Part shown: one piece after another, positions 7,780 to 15,768 of the stretch
Position numbering within the stretch: the stretch's first letter is position 1
How the letters are laid out: the number at the start of each line of letters is the position of its first letter
Assembly: GCF_020422885.1 (NCBI RefSeq)
Contig: NZ_CP084622.1
Location: 978,001 to 1,042,000 of the forward strand
Direction of reading: 5' to 3'
Source of the DNA: Mesobacillus sp. S13
Lineage (GTDB): Bacteria > Bacillota > Bacilli > Bacillales > Cytobacillaceae
DNA: 64,000 bases
Notes under the pieces: model-generated
Database searches by the model: none
What the model was told of the DNA's origin: nothing
Seen by the model: only the letters and a program-made list of their open reading frames with translations
Program-made: the position numbers and the translations under genes

Positions 7780-8295
7780 ATGTATCTTTTGTTGGTGATA
7801 GCAGTATGGACTTTTTTCGCTTATAAATTTGTTGATTGGTCACAATTGAAAAGGCAATACTCAACGATTCTTTTTTTCATGATGGTGAACCTTCTCTATA
7901 ACACGCTTTATTATAACCATACTCTATGGGCTTTCAGGGGAATTACGGCTGACTGGCTGAATCACTCCATCATCAATATCGCCTTCACTTTTTTTATCTG
8001 CCCGGTCGGACTGGTCATCTACCTTCAGCGTTTTCCGGCAAACAGAAAAAATCAGCTGATCTATGTAGGGACCTGGGTGACCTTCTATACCATCATTGAA
8101 GCATTATTCGCTCACAGAGGAATGTTCGTATATGACAATGGCTGGAACAGCTGGCACAATATTTGGCTGAACCTGATATTATTCGTGGTTTTATGGATCC
8201 ACTATCGTAAACCAGTCCTGGCATGGATCATTTCAGTCCCGCTTGCCGTCATCTTTTATTTATTATTTCCGTTTCCGCTGGACAGCCTAAAATAA
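7780..8295 (+). CDS. CBO0543-family integral membrane protein
   Basis: This 171-residue protein has about five hydrophobic helices and the pattern W..Y..VDW near the N-terminus, YNTLYYNHTLWAF in the first loop, and TFYTIIEALFAHRGMFVYDNGWNSWHNIWLN in the middle. This matches the widespread bacillar CBO0543 family of unknown role. It begins after a good GGGGAGAG site. A 40-residue membrane peptide gene follows 55 bp downstream. Confidence 0.75.
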   Translation: MYLLLVIAVWTFFAYKFVDWSQLKRQYSTILFFMMVNLLYNTLYYNHTLWAFRGITADWLNHSIINIAFTFFICPVGLVIYLQRFPANRKNQLIYVGTWVTFYTIIEALFAHRGMFVYDNGWNSWHNIWLNLILFVVLWIHYRKPVLAWIISVPLAVIFYLLFPFPLDSLK

Positions 8296-8350
8296 AGGCT
8301 ATGATCACATTGATATTAAGAAAGCAGCCAAATAAAAGAGGTGGCTTAAC

Positions 8351-8473
8351 TTGTTGATACAGAATGTATTATCCGCACCGGTGTTTCTAGTCTTGCTTTT
8401 CCTCACCTATATCGCCATGTGGATGTATATCACCAGGCATGAAGTCAGGCGGGGTAATAATGATAAACATTAA
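8351..8473 (+). CDS. Small single-span membrane protein (40 residues)
   Basis: A TTG start follows AGAGGTGG (8335-8342). The product is a 40-residue peptide with one hydrophobic helix (VLSAPVFLVLLFLTYIAMWMYI) and a short basic cytoplasmic tail RHEVRRGNNDKH. It is probably co-transcribed with the CBO0543 gene and is closed by the hairpin at 8478-8508. I recognise no family. The ribosome site, membrane span and terminator support a real gene. Confidence 0.55.
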   Translation: MLIQNVLSAPVFLVLLFLTYIAMWMYITRHEVRRGNNDKH

Positions 8474-8477
8474 AAGA

Positions 8478-8508
8478 AACACGGTGGAAAGGCTTGACCG
8501 TGTTTTTT
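8478..8508 (+). terminator. Terminator between convergent genes
   Basis: AACACGGT and ACCGTGTT enclose an 11-nt loop, followed by a T run on the plus strand. The minus strand also has a short T-rich exit, so it may serve the MFS gene ending at 8507. Confidence 0.75.
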
Positions 8509-9703
8509 ATGCTTCGATCGATTTTTTCATAAATCGTTCTTGTGGCTTTTTTTTCAAGACGAAGACAAAGGTATAGGCAAGCATCAATCCAACGAGGAAG
8601 ATGACCGAGAACCCGTATATGAAGTGGTAGCTCGTATAGGAAGCAAGCAATCCCAGTCCGGCAGACCCGAGAGCCATTCCCAGGTCCATGGAGGAAAAAT
8701 ACATCGCATTTGCTGTTCCTTGTTTCTCCTTTTGTACCGCGCCCACCGCAAGTGCTTGAAGAGTCGGGGCTACTGTTCCGTAAGCCAGCCCGTAAAAAAC
8801 GGCGGCGACTAAAAGGGTCATGGTATTTTGAGTGATGGCCAAAAGTGTCAGCCCAATGATTCCCGAGACCACAGCAGGGTAGATGATGAATTTGTGTCCG
8901 AATCGATCATATATCCTTCCGGAGAACGGCCGTATGATAACCATTACAATCGTCAGGACAAGAAAGAACAGTGAAATCGTTGCCCCCAGGCCAGCTTCTT
9001 TGCCTAATTCCCGCAGGAAGCTAACCACTCCGCCAAGCGTAATAGAGAAAAATGCTGTAAGGATTGCAGGTGTAAAGGCATGACGGTCAAAGGCATGCTC
9101 CCTGAAATAGCCTTTCTGGATTGTCGACATCTTAGCTGGTTTCCGCGGACCTTTAATGAAAAGGTTCAAAAGTAAGGTTAGGAGAGTCAAACCTACCGAA
9201 AGAACGATAAGCAGGTTAAAAGAAAACACCTGCAGCAAAGCAAGCGCCAGCACCGGTCCAAGACTTGTCCCGACACTGGTGGCCATTCCGTAATAGCCAA
9301 TTCCCTCGCCCAATCGGTGGGCAGGGATGATATTCGTTGCCATCGTCGAGAAAATCGTCGTGATGATCCCAAAACCAATGCCATGGAAAATACGAAGCAG
9401 GAGCAGCAGAGCCACTGAATCCTGACCAAAGCTTAAGGCTACAGAAATAGCAATAAAGCCAAGAGAAATAACGCTTAATTTCTTATTGTCCATCTTCTGC
9501 ATCAAGGAAGGGACAAAAGGTCGGATTGCAATGGCGGAAACCATAAAGACAGTTGTCATCAAGCCTCCCTGGGCAGGATTATTTTTAATGTCCGTGATGA
9601 AAGCGGGGAAGCCGGCAGTCAAAAGCTGCAGGCATAGGAAAAATAAAAAAGCCATTATGACAATGGCCGTAAACTGTGCTGTCCATAACCTGGATGTATT
9701 CAT
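8507..9703 (-). CDS. MFS drug-type transporter under a MarR regulator
   Basis: This 398-residue transporter has twelve predicted helices. It opens LWTAQFTAIVIMAFLFFLCL, and the helix-4 region GIGFGIITTIFSTMATNIIPAHRLGEGIGYYG is typical of bacillar efflux MFS proteins. The second half carries GRIYDRFGHKFIIYP, the repeated MFS loop motif. It is co-transcribed with a MarR gene 15 bp upstream, the usual arrangement for inducible export of small toxic compounds. It shares design with the MFS at 51009. Substrate unknown. Confidence 0.88.
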   Translation of the reverse strand: MNTSRLWTAQFTAIVIMAFLFFLCLQLLTAGFPAFITDIKNNPAQGGLMTTVFMVSAIAIRPFVPSLMQKMDNKKLSVISLGFIAISVALSFGQDSVALLLLLRIFHGIGFGIITTIFSTMATNIIPAHRLGEGIGYYGMATSVGTSLGPVLALALLQVFSFNLLIVLSVGLTLLTLLLNLFIKGPRKPAKMSTIQKGYFREHAFDRHAFTPAILTAFFSITLGGVVSFLRELGKEAGLGATISLFFLVLTIVMVIIRPFSGRIYDRFGHKFIIYPAVVSGIIGLTLLAITQNTMTLLVAAVFYGLAYGTVAPTLQALAVGAVQKEKQGTANAMYFSSMDLGMALGSAGLGLLASYTSYHFIYGFSVIFLVGLMLAYTFVFVLKKKPQERFMKKSIEA

Positions 9704-9718
9704 TTTATTGCCTTCTTT

Positions 9719-10165
9719 CTATTTGTTTTCCTCCAAAAGTTTTTCGATATTGAATTCGAGGGTGAGTGAAACATCCCTGAATATCTCAAGGCGTTCCTCA
9801 TCAATTCCATGTGTAATCTTCGTGAAAACCTCCTCAAGATAAGGAGTCACTTCCGCAGCGATTTTGGCGCCCTTTGGCGTAATTTTCACCAGGAAAGATC
9901 TCCGGTCCAGAGGGTTGGCGGTTCTCTCAACATTCTCTTGCTTAACCAGCAAATCCAAAATCTTTGTCAAAGTTGCCTGATCCTTATCGGAACGAAGCGA
10001 TAATTCTTTCTGGGAAATCTCATCGTATTCGCTCAAAGTGCGCAGCACACTCCATTGCTCCGTAGTAATTTGATAAGGTTTTAAGTATAAGTTGATGATT
10101 CGCGTCAGCCTCTTGCTCAAACGAACCGAAACAGAGCCGACCGCTTTATCCATCGAAAGATCCAT
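9719..10165 (-). CDS. MarR-family transcriptional regulator
   Basis: This 148-residue winged-helix regulator has DNA-recognition segment ITTEQWSVLRTLSEYDEISQKELSLRSDKDQATLTKILDLLVKQENVERTANPLDRRSFLVKITPKG (about residues 34-100, containing the conserved D-x-R-x3 wing). AAGGAGG lies 8 bp before the ATG. It is the first gene of an operon with the MFS transporter. A near-perfect palindrome at 10222-10249 upstream is its probable operator, so autorepression relieved by ligand is expected. Confidence 0.88.
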   Translation of the reverse strand: MDLSMDKAVGSVSVRLSKRLTRIINLYLKPYQITTEQWSVLRTLSEYDEISQKELSLRSDKDQATLTKILDLLVKQENVERTANPLDRRSFLVKITPKGAKIAAEVTPYLEEVFTKITHGIDEERLEIFRDVSLTLEFNIEKLLEENK

Positions 10166-10221
10166 AAGTAAGTCCTCCTTATTGGCCTTTAAAAATCATA
10201 ACATATTGAGTTAGTTCGTGT

Positions 10222-10249
10222 AAATATAGTTCGTATACAAACTATATTT
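10222..10249. promoter_or_regulatory. Probable MarR operator palindrome
   Basis: AAATATAGTT (10222-10231) and AACTATATTT (10240-10249) form a perfect 10-bp inverted repeat around CGTATACA. The whole is nearly a 28-bp palindrome. It lies about 57 bp upstream of the MarR start. A second partial half-site, TTAGTTCGTGTAA, lies at 10211-10223. Assignment to MarR is inferred from position. Confidence 0.65.
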
Positions 10250-10252
10250 TAT

Positions 10253-10284
10253 AAAAAAAGATACCTGGTAATTAAACCAGGTAT
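10253..10284 (-). terminator. Terminator of the ABC permease operon
   Basis: ATACCTGGT (10261-10269), AATTAA loop and ACCAGGTAT (10276-10284). The minus-strand exit is seven T (10253-10259). It sits downstream of the permease gene ending at 10346. Confidence 0.8.
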
Positions 10285-10345
10285 AATCGTCGTACATTCC
10301 TCCATGACTTTCTTATTGAGCCAGTACTGGACAGAATTTGATACA

Positions 10346-11242
10346 TTACAAGTTCGAAACTCCTCCCTTTTCAAAATACCGCCTCAGCCCTTCACCAAGT
10401 ATATTGAATGTCAGGATTAAGTAGGTGATCGCACTTGCGGTGAAAAATGGTATCCAGAATGCTTTTAACAAGTCTCCTCGGGCGTTTCCTAAAAGTGTCG
10501 GCCAATTGAGGCTTGTATTTCTTAATTCACCAAATCCGTAGCTGGTCTGGACAAATACTTGGGTGACAAAGATGCTGAATATTCCCAGCTGGCCAAGCAA
10601 CAGGGCAACCCTGCCTAAATCGACGCAAAAATTTACGATGAGATCCGGCAATAGATTAGGGACATAGTAATTTTTGAAAAAACGGAACGGTCCGCTTCCA
10701 ATTGTAATCCCCGCCTCGACAAAAGGAGTTTTGGAGATTGAGAGTATTTTCTGCTGCATGATATAGCTGACTCTTCCCAATTCGATGAGCGCCAGGATGA
10801 TGACCACCCAGATCATACGATTGGGGCTGAATGTGAAAATGGGGAGGGTGATGAAAAGGATGGCTGCGAAAATGATCGGCAGGCCTGAAGATAGATGATT
10901 CCACCAGTTAATCAGCCAGGTGAACGGATTTTTCCAGATGAATGATAATAAAACCAAAATCAGTGATAATCCATATCGGATGATGGTGATAGCAAAGATT
11001 AAGAGAATCGTACCTTTTGCCCCGGTTATGAGAATGCTTAATAAATCGCGTCCATCATGGTCGGTCCCAAGCAGATGCCTGGATGAAGGGGGAAAGGGTG
11101 CCCTCTCGAACTTACCATCTTCCATTACCATCCTATTTTCCTTTAGGCCATCTTTAATATAGGGTAAATCTGCCCCAACTATTGTTCCTATTAAAAGGAT
11201 GGATAATAAAATCGTACCGATAATTAAATGCCAGTTTCTCAA
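10346..11242 (-). CDS. ABC transporter permease, DppC/OppC type
   Basis: This 298-residue membrane permease of the peptide/nickel importer class has an N-terminal anchor, then RHLLGTDHDGRDLLSILITGAK, the typical DppC entry to the core, and about five further helices. The EAA-like loop is degenerate (FVEAGITIGSGPFRFFKNYYVPN). A TTG start at 11242 is chosen because AGGAGG lies 9 bp upstream; the reading frame is open to 11269. It follows the DppB-type gene directly. No ATPase or substrate-binding protein gene is adjacent. Confidence 0.82.
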   Translation of the reverse strand: MRNWHLIIGTILLSILLIGTIVGADLPYIKDGLKENRMVMEDGKFERAPFPPSSRHLLGTDHDGRDLLSILITGAKGTILLIFAITIIRYGLSLILVLLSFIWKNPFTWLINWWNHLSSGLPIIFAAILFITLPIFTFSPNRMIWVVIILALIELGRVSYIMQQKILSISKTPFVEAGITIGSGPFRFFKNYYVPNLLPDLIVNFCVDLGRVALLLGQLGIFSIFVTQVFVQTSYGFGELRNTSLNWPTLLGNARGDLLKAFWIPFFTASAITYLILTFNILGEGLRRYFEKGGVSNL

Positions 11243-11255
11243 AGTCAAAAACCTC

Positions 11256-12164
11256 CTACCGGGGATCAAGCCGTGTGCTGATCAGATGACTGCAAATTTG
11301 GACAAATAATACGATTGCCATGAAGCAAATCCCAAACGAAATGACCACGCTAGGTTCATAGAGTGATTCCCTCCCTATGAAAATCCGCGGCTCAAAGTCG
11401 AGAGCCAGCCAGAGGCGGTACGCCGCTCCCTTATAATCGAGCAGGTACTCCAGAAACAGCAGATTCGATAGTATGTAAATCATCATGGTTGACACATTAT
11501 TCAGGATCGTACCCGCACAGTTTTTCAAGATATGATGATGAATAATGAGCTTTTCAGTGAGTCCTTTAGCTTTCGCCACCTGGACATATTGCTTACCTGC
11601 TTCGCTGGAAACAGCTGCTGCCGTAATCTTGCTGATATACATCGCAGGATAGATTGCTGCGAGCATTGAAGGAATGAAGAAATTGAACCATTGCTCATGC
11701 CCGAAGATATCAATCCAATTGACATAAAAGATGATGATCCACTGGACTAGCAGGATGATGAAGAAATCGGGAATGGAGATGAATAGCCAAGTCGTCCAAT
11801 TTCCGAAAAGTTTCCTTCGTTTATTGGAGTTTTTGGAATCAAAAATCCCTTTAAGGACACCTGCAGCCAAACTGAGGATAAAAGCAGGAATGATGATTTT
11901 TAAACTGCGGGAAAAGTGGAGGAAAACTTCCTCCTCAACTGGCTTACGATATCGAGTTTCGCCAAAGGTGCCTTCCTTAAACAATCCTTTGGTGAAAGCT
12001 GTGATATTGTTTTTGTACTCCTTCCAGGAAAAGTCGTAGGTATACACAACTGTTACTGCCCGTCCTTCTCCAGTCACCATTGCTTCTCTCGGGAACAAAG
12101 CAATCAATATCAGGCAGACGCTCACAATGACGAAGAAGCCCACTTTGTATAAAATCTTTTTCAA
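11256..12164 (-). CDS. ABC transporter permease, DppB/OppB type
   Basis: This 302-residue permease has the DppB layout: an N-terminal helix, a long extracytoplasmic segment (about residues 25-85), then a six-helix core with the EAA-loop region EAGKQYVQVAKAKGLTEKLIIHHHILKN (about residues 190-217). The TTG start at 12164 has GAGGTGA upstream. It heads a two-gene operon that is divergent from an ArsR/MFS pair. The ATP-binding and solute-binding partners must be encoded elsewhere, so the substrate cannot be assigned. Confidence 0.82.
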   Translation of the reverse strand: MKKILYKVGFFVIVSVCLILIALFPREAMVTGEGRAVTVVYTYDFSWKEYKNNITAFTKGLFKEGTFGETRYRKPVEEEVFLHFSRSLKIIIPAFILSLAAGVLKGIFDSKNSNKRRKLFGNWTTWLFISIPDFFIILLVQWIIIFYVNWIDIFGHEQWFNFFIPSMLAAIYPAMYISKITAAAVSSEAGKQYVQVAKAKGLTEKLIIHHHILKNCAGTILNNVSTMMIYILSNLLFLEYLLDYKGAAYRLWLALDFEPRIFIGRESLYEPSVVISFGICFMAIVLFVQICSHLISTRLDPR

Positions 12165-12280
12165 CCCTTATTCACCTCTTCCAGAAAATCCGTTTGTTTC
12201 CCAATTCTATTTTTTAAATGTGTAAAAAAGTACTTATACATTAAAGCTTAATGACAGAATTATTCTAAAATTTTATTGCA

Positions 12281-12296
12281 TTCTAAAAAGTTAGAA
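12281..12296. promoter_or_regulatory. Probable ArsR-type operator
   Basis: TTCTAA-AAAG-TTAGAA is a perfect 6-bp inverted repeat in the divergent region between the permease operon and the ArsR gene. Further half-sites ATTCTAAAA (12262-12270) and TTAGAAC (12309-12315) flank it. It is likely bound by the regulator encoded at 12343. Confidence 0.6.
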
Positions 12297-12342
12297 CGTA
12301 CAATAACATTAGAACACATGAATATATTGGAAGGTGATTTCA

Positions 12343-12819
12343 GTGGATTATATAAAGAAGACAATGGACGTGAATCTAGAACAGCAAAAGTTGATCTCGA
12401 GCCCGCTGCGGGTAAAAATCATTTATTTGCTCGCAACTCAAGCGATGACGGCAAAGCAGGTTGCAGATGAGCTGGGGAAGTCTGCAGGAAGCATCCATTA
12501 CCATATCCAGCAGCTGTATAATGGCGGGATTCTCGAATTGGAGGAGACGAAGGAAAACAGGGGGATCATCGAGAAATACTACCGCTCAAAAGCCACCCAT
12601 TTCAACCTGAAGAATGAGGACGGGAAGCCCGTTTCAGAAAAAATTATAAGCCAGTCCACCTATCTTACTTTGACAGAGGAAGACAGGAAGGAGCTGCAGA
12701 ACGATATCGATTCGCTTTTTTTAAAATACGTTAAAAAATCTGCAGTGAAAAGTGATCAGGAGAAAACTTCATATGAGATTAATATCTCATTGAAGAGAGA
12801 AGTGGAGGAGGAAAAATAA
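12343..12819 (+). CDS. ArsR-like helix-turn-helix regulator
   Basis: This 158-residue winged-helix protein has the recognition region ISSPLRVKIIYLLATQAMTAKQVADELGKSAGSIHYHIQQLYNGGILELEETKENRGIIEKYYR (about residues 17-80), of the HTH_20/ArsR type that controls MFS pumps in bacilli. GTG 12343 is favoured by AAGGTGA upstream. The stop is followed immediately by the MFS start at 12820, so the genes are translationally coupled. No metal-binding ELCVC motif is present, so the signal is unlikely to be a metal bound there. Confidence 0.82.
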   Translation: MDYIKKTMDVNLEQQKLISSPLRVKIIYLLATQAMTAKQVADELGKSAGSIHYHIQQLYNGGILELEETKENRGIIEKYYRSKATHFNLKNEDGKPVSEKIISQSTYLTLTEEDRKELQNDIDSLFLKYVKKSAVKSDQEKTSYEINISLKREVEEEK

Positions 12820-14088
12820 GTGGAAAGTGCCATTAAGAAAAACCTTGTCTTGTTCCTGGTTGGAAAGGTGACTTCCGTACTTGGGTCATCGATTTATGCA
12901 TTTGCCATCGGACTGTATATCCTGGCGGAAACAGGTTCAAGCCTCAATTTTGCGTTCACGCTTGTGCTCAGCATGCTGCCGCGGATTCTGCTTGCACCGG
13001 TTGCGGGGACATTGAGCGACCGTCTCGACCGCAAGAAAATCATCATTTTCTCGAACTTTACAAGTGCTTTCTGGCTTGGAGTGATTCTGGTATCCTTTCT
13101 ATTTTTTACACAGGAAATCTGGATTTTGTATGTCGCAACGACCGGATTGAGCATCATCAGTACTTTTTATTCCATCGCCGTTACCTCTTCGATTTACAAC
13201 ATGGTCGGGCCGGATCATCTGCAAAGAGCGATGTCCTTGAATCAGGCGGCCATTTCCCTCTCTGCTATCCTGGGTCCGGTGCTTGGCGGAGTATTCTTTG
13301 GTCTGATTCAAATCCATCTCTTCATGGCATTGAACATACTTACTTATCTCATCGCAGCTTTTGCAAGCATCCTCATAGAATACAATTTATTTTCTAAGAA
13401 AACTCAATGTAAAAAAACATCACGTGTATCAGAAGACTTGAGGGAAGGAGTAGCCTATATAAAGGGGCAGCCATTTCTCCTCCATCTTGTCATCCTGAGC
13501 GTCTGGCTGAACTTTTGGTTTGCGGTCTTTCCGGTCGCCATGCCGTATTTAGTTCTGACAGTCAAAAAAATGTCCTCCATTCAGCTGGGTTTCATAGAAG
13601 GAGCCTTCTCCGTTGGCATGATGATCATGGCCATCATCCTGTCAGCGCGGAAGGAAATCAGAAGGAAGGAGCGATCCATCACAGGGGGGATGGTGTTGCT
13701 TTCAGCGACCTTGATGATGATTGGTCTTCCAGCGCTGCCAGGTTTCCTGAGCCTGCCAAATGCAGCCGTCTTCGGATTCTTGATCGGTATGGTCCTGATT
13801 CTCTCTGCATCCATCATGTTCATCAACACACCTGTAAGCGTCCTTTTGCAAAAAAACACACCTGACGAGTATCGTGGAAGGGTCATGGCCCTGCTCGAAA
13901 CAGGTTCAAGCGCCATGACTCCTGCTGGATTCATCTTGTTTGGGTTTTTACTGGAAAAATTGCCTGTGTGGCTGTTGTTGGGTGTATGCGGATTGAGTTT
14001 GTTTGCGGTCGTATTCTATCTTTACCGCGAAAAGGTGTTCCTCACATTACTGCGGGAAGAAGATCAGCCTAAAGCGGCATCTATCTAA
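12820..14088 (+). CDS. MFS transporter (MFS_3, macrolide-efflux-like)
   Basis: This 422-residue transporter has about twelve helices. Motif A reads GTLSDRLDRKKIIIFSN (about residues 61-77) and the central region is ALNILTYLIAAFASILIEY. It resembles the YfiS/MefA-like MFS_3 branch common in bacilli. The GTG start lies directly after the ArsR stop, with GGAGGAGG in the end of the upstream gene. It is probably an efflux pump repressed by the ArsR-like protein. The 3' side holds a cluster of palindromic repeats. Confidence 0.85.
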   Translation: MESAIKKNLVLFLVGKVTSVLGSSIYAFAIGLYILAETGSSLNFAFTLVLSMLPRILLAPVAGTLSDRLDRKKIIIFSNFTSAFWLGVILVSFLFFTQEIWILYVATTGLSIISTFYSIAVTSSIYNMVGPDHLQRAMSLNQAAISLSAILGPVLGGVFFGLIQIHLFMALNILTYLIAAFASILIEYNLFSKKTQCKKTSRVSEDLREGVAYIKGQPFLLHLVILSVWLNFWFAVFPVAMPYLVLTVKKMSSIQLGFIEGAFSVGMMIMAIILSARKEIRRKERSITGGMVLLSATLMMIGLPALPGFLSLPNAAVFGFLIGMVLILSASIMFINTPVSVLLQKNTPDEYRGRVMALLETGSSAMTPAGFILFGFLLEKLPVWLLLGVCGLSLFAVVFYLYREKVFLTLLREEDQPKAASI

Positions 14089-14114
14089 ATGAAAGTAGAT
14101 TTCACAGTGTTTGA

Positions 14115-14305
14115 AAATAAACGGAAAAATTCCGTTTAAATTGGAAACTCCCCTAAATTTTTTTAAAAATAAGGGGAGTATTTCCGTTTATTTCATTAAA
14201 ATCGTTCAATATTGACTTATTTATAGCAACTAACCGGAAACTCTCCGCTTATTTCTGCTACAAAAGCGTCCTCTATATACAATAGCCGGAAATTCTCCGT
14301 TTAAG
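14115..14305. repeat. Palindromic CGGAA/TTCCG repeat cluster
   Basis: Between the MFS gene and rluF lie TAAACGGAA-AAA-TTCCGTTTA (14118-14138) and the pair ACTCCCCT (14147-14154) / AGGGGAGT (14172-14179) in an AT-rich hairpin. Then come TTTCCGTTTATTT (14181-14193), CCGGAAACTCTCCGCTTATTT (14234 on) and CCGGAAATTCTCCGTTTA (14285 on). The last two related units are 52 bp apart. The central hairpin could end MFS transcription. No gene is seen. Confidence 0.65.
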
Positions 14306-14342
14306 AATCTCATGCTACACGAAGAATGATAACAGACAAAAA

Positions 14343-14373
14343 GAAAAGGATAAGCGGGTGCGCTCATCCTTTT
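14343..14373 (-). terminator. Terminator overlapping the rluF stop
   Basis: AAAAGGAT and ATCCTTTT enclose an inner GCG/CGC stem. The stop codon of rluF lies in the right arm. Confidence 0.6.
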
Positions 14374-15079
14374 ACCATTCCTTAGGTTCGTAATTCAAGT
14401 CGCTGAAAAGCTGCCTTTTTTCTTTCTTATTCAAGTCCCGCCATTGTCCGATAGGCAGGGTCCCGAGATGGATGTTCATGATTCGGATGCGCTGCAATCT
14501 GACAACTTGATATCCAAGGGTTTCGCACATGCGGCGAATTTGCCTGTTCAATCCTTGTGTAAGGATGATATTGAACTCATATTTGGAAAGCTGGACGACT
14601 TTTGCAGGCAGTGTTTTGGTCCCAAGGATCCTAACACCTTCTGACATCGCCTTGACGAATTCAGGCGTGATCGGCTTGTCCACTGAAACAATGTACTCTT
14701 TTTCATGCTTGTTTTCGGCTCTCAGGATTTCGTTGACGATGTCTCCGTCATTCGTGAGCAGGATTAGGCCTTCTGAATCCTTGTCGAGGCGTCCGATATT
14801 GAAAATCCTTAGCGGGTGATTGACAAGGTCGATGATATTGCCTTTCACATGCCTCTCCGTTGTGGAGGTAATTCCGACTGGTTTATTCAAAGCTATATAT
14901 ACATAGTTTTGTGCCACCCTGATTTCTTCGCCATTTAGCTTGACGACATCGCCAGGTTCAACCTGGCTGCCGATTTTCGCCACTTTTCCGTTGATGGTCA
15001 CGCGGCCTTCCTCAACGAGACGGTCAGCTCCGCGTCTCGACGTTTTTCCTGTTTCGCTGATGAATTTATTGATACGCAG
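14372..15079 (-). CDS. rluF: 23S rRNA pseudouridine synthase, RluF-like, with a non-standard start
   Basis: This RsuA/RluF-family enzyme isomerises a uridine in 23S rRNA. An S4 RNA-binding domain ([24 protein letters not shown]..., residues 2-50) precedes the catalytic domain. That domain has the catalytic Asp in [19 protein letters not shown], the KEY segment HEKEYIV and [15 protein letters not shown]. The conserved family start aligns with CTG at 15077-15079, 6 bases after AAGGATGGG; an ATT two codons upstream is an alternative. A GTG at 15001 would delete most of the S4 domain and is rejected. From CTG the protein has 235 residues. The ribosome site lies in a perfect hairpin (15089-15119). 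Confidence 0.85.
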   Translation of the reverse strand: MRINKFISETGKTSRRGADRLVEEGRVTINGKVAKIGSQVEPGDVVKLNGEEIRVAQNYVYIALNKPVGITSTTERHVKGNIIDLVNHPLRIFNIGRLDKDSEGLILLTNDGDIVNEILRAENKHEKEYIVSVDKPITPEFVKAMSEGVRILGTKTLPAKVVQLSKYEFNIILTQGLNRQIRRMCETLGYQVVRLQRIRIMNIHLGTLPIGQWRDLNKKEKRQLFSDLNYEPKEW

Positions 15080-15088
15080 GGTAATCCC

Positions 15089-15119
15089 ATCCTTAAATAT
15101 GAAGTATACATTTAAGGAT
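15089..15119 (-). promoter_or_regulatory. Hairpin burying the rluF ribosome site
   Basis: ATCCTTAAAT (15089-15098) and ATTTAAGGAT (15110-15119) form a perfect 10-bp stem with an 11-nt loop. On the minus-strand mRNA the 3' arm is ATTTAAGGAT, which contains the AAGGA of the ribosome site, about 10 nt before the CTG start. Translational control is an inference. Confidence 0.6.
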
Positions 15120-15243
15120 ATTCCACTGTAGATTTATTTTCAAGCTTTCCAGCAGTCGGCAATAAAAACGGCAAGCAAATTGTCGATTCTGGCTCAACTT
15201 ATATTATAATGTTCAAAAACGCTTTAAATGTGGAGGAATTATA

Positions 15244-15678
15244 TTGGTAGATGTCCTGACAGAAATAGATATAAAGTCACCAGTTGATGAGGTTTCTCGA
15301 TATGCATCCAATCCTGACAACGCTCCGGAATGGTATGTGAACATTGATTCTGCTGAATGGATCACTGAAAAACCTTTGAAAATTGGTTCAAAGATTGCTT
15401 TTAAAGCAAAATTCCTTGGCCGGGAACTGGCTTATATATATGAAATCGTGGAGTATGTCCCAGGAATGAAAATGGTGATGCAAACCTCAGAAGGGCCATT
15501 TCCAATGAAGACTACATACATCTGGAAAGCGATAGATTCAAAAACAACACGGATGACTTTGAGGAATCAGGGTGAACCGTCTGGATTCTCCAAACTAATT
15601 TCGCCTTTTATGGCTTCTATGATGAAAAAGGCAAATAGGAAGGACCTGAGAAAAATAAAAGAAATAATCGAAGGATAA
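15244..15678 (+). CDS. SRPBCC (polyketide cyclase/START-like) protein
   Basis: This 144-residue protein is of the SRPBCC helix-grip fold, a small-molecule-binding family. It opens VDVLTEIDIKSPVDEVSRYASNPDNAPEWYVNI, typical of the polyketide-cyclase-2 branch, and ends in a long basic helix (MMKKANRKDLRKIKEIIEG). The TTG start has GGAGGAATT upstream. Followed by a strong terminator. Ligand unknown. Confidence 0.8.
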   Translation: MVDVLTEIDIKSPVDEVSRYASNPDNAPEWYVNIDSAEWITEKPLKIGSKIAFKAKFLGRELAYIYEIVEYVPGMKMVMQTSEGPFPMKTTYIWKAIDSKTTRMTLRNQGEPSGFSKLISPFMASMMKKANRKDLRKIKEIIEG

Positions 15679-15681
15679 GGA

Positions 15682-15721
15682 AAAGCATCAAAGAAGGGAA
15701 TGGCTTCTTTGATGCTTTTTT
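15682..15721 (+). terminator. Strong terminator after the SRPBCC gene
   Basis: AAAGCATCAAAGAAG (15682-15696) pairs fully with CTTCTTTGATGCTTT across a 7-nt loop, followed by T. This 15-bp stem ends only about 50 bp before the next start. Confidence 0.9.
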
Positions 15722-15768
15722 ATTGTCCCTTGCATACTTTACTAAAAAAACAGAAGGTGTGTGCTGGG

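Noticed and set aside
14372..15001. GTG at 15001 as the start of rluF
   Set aside because: It would remove most of the S4 RNA-binding domain, which is intact in frame upstream to position 15077.
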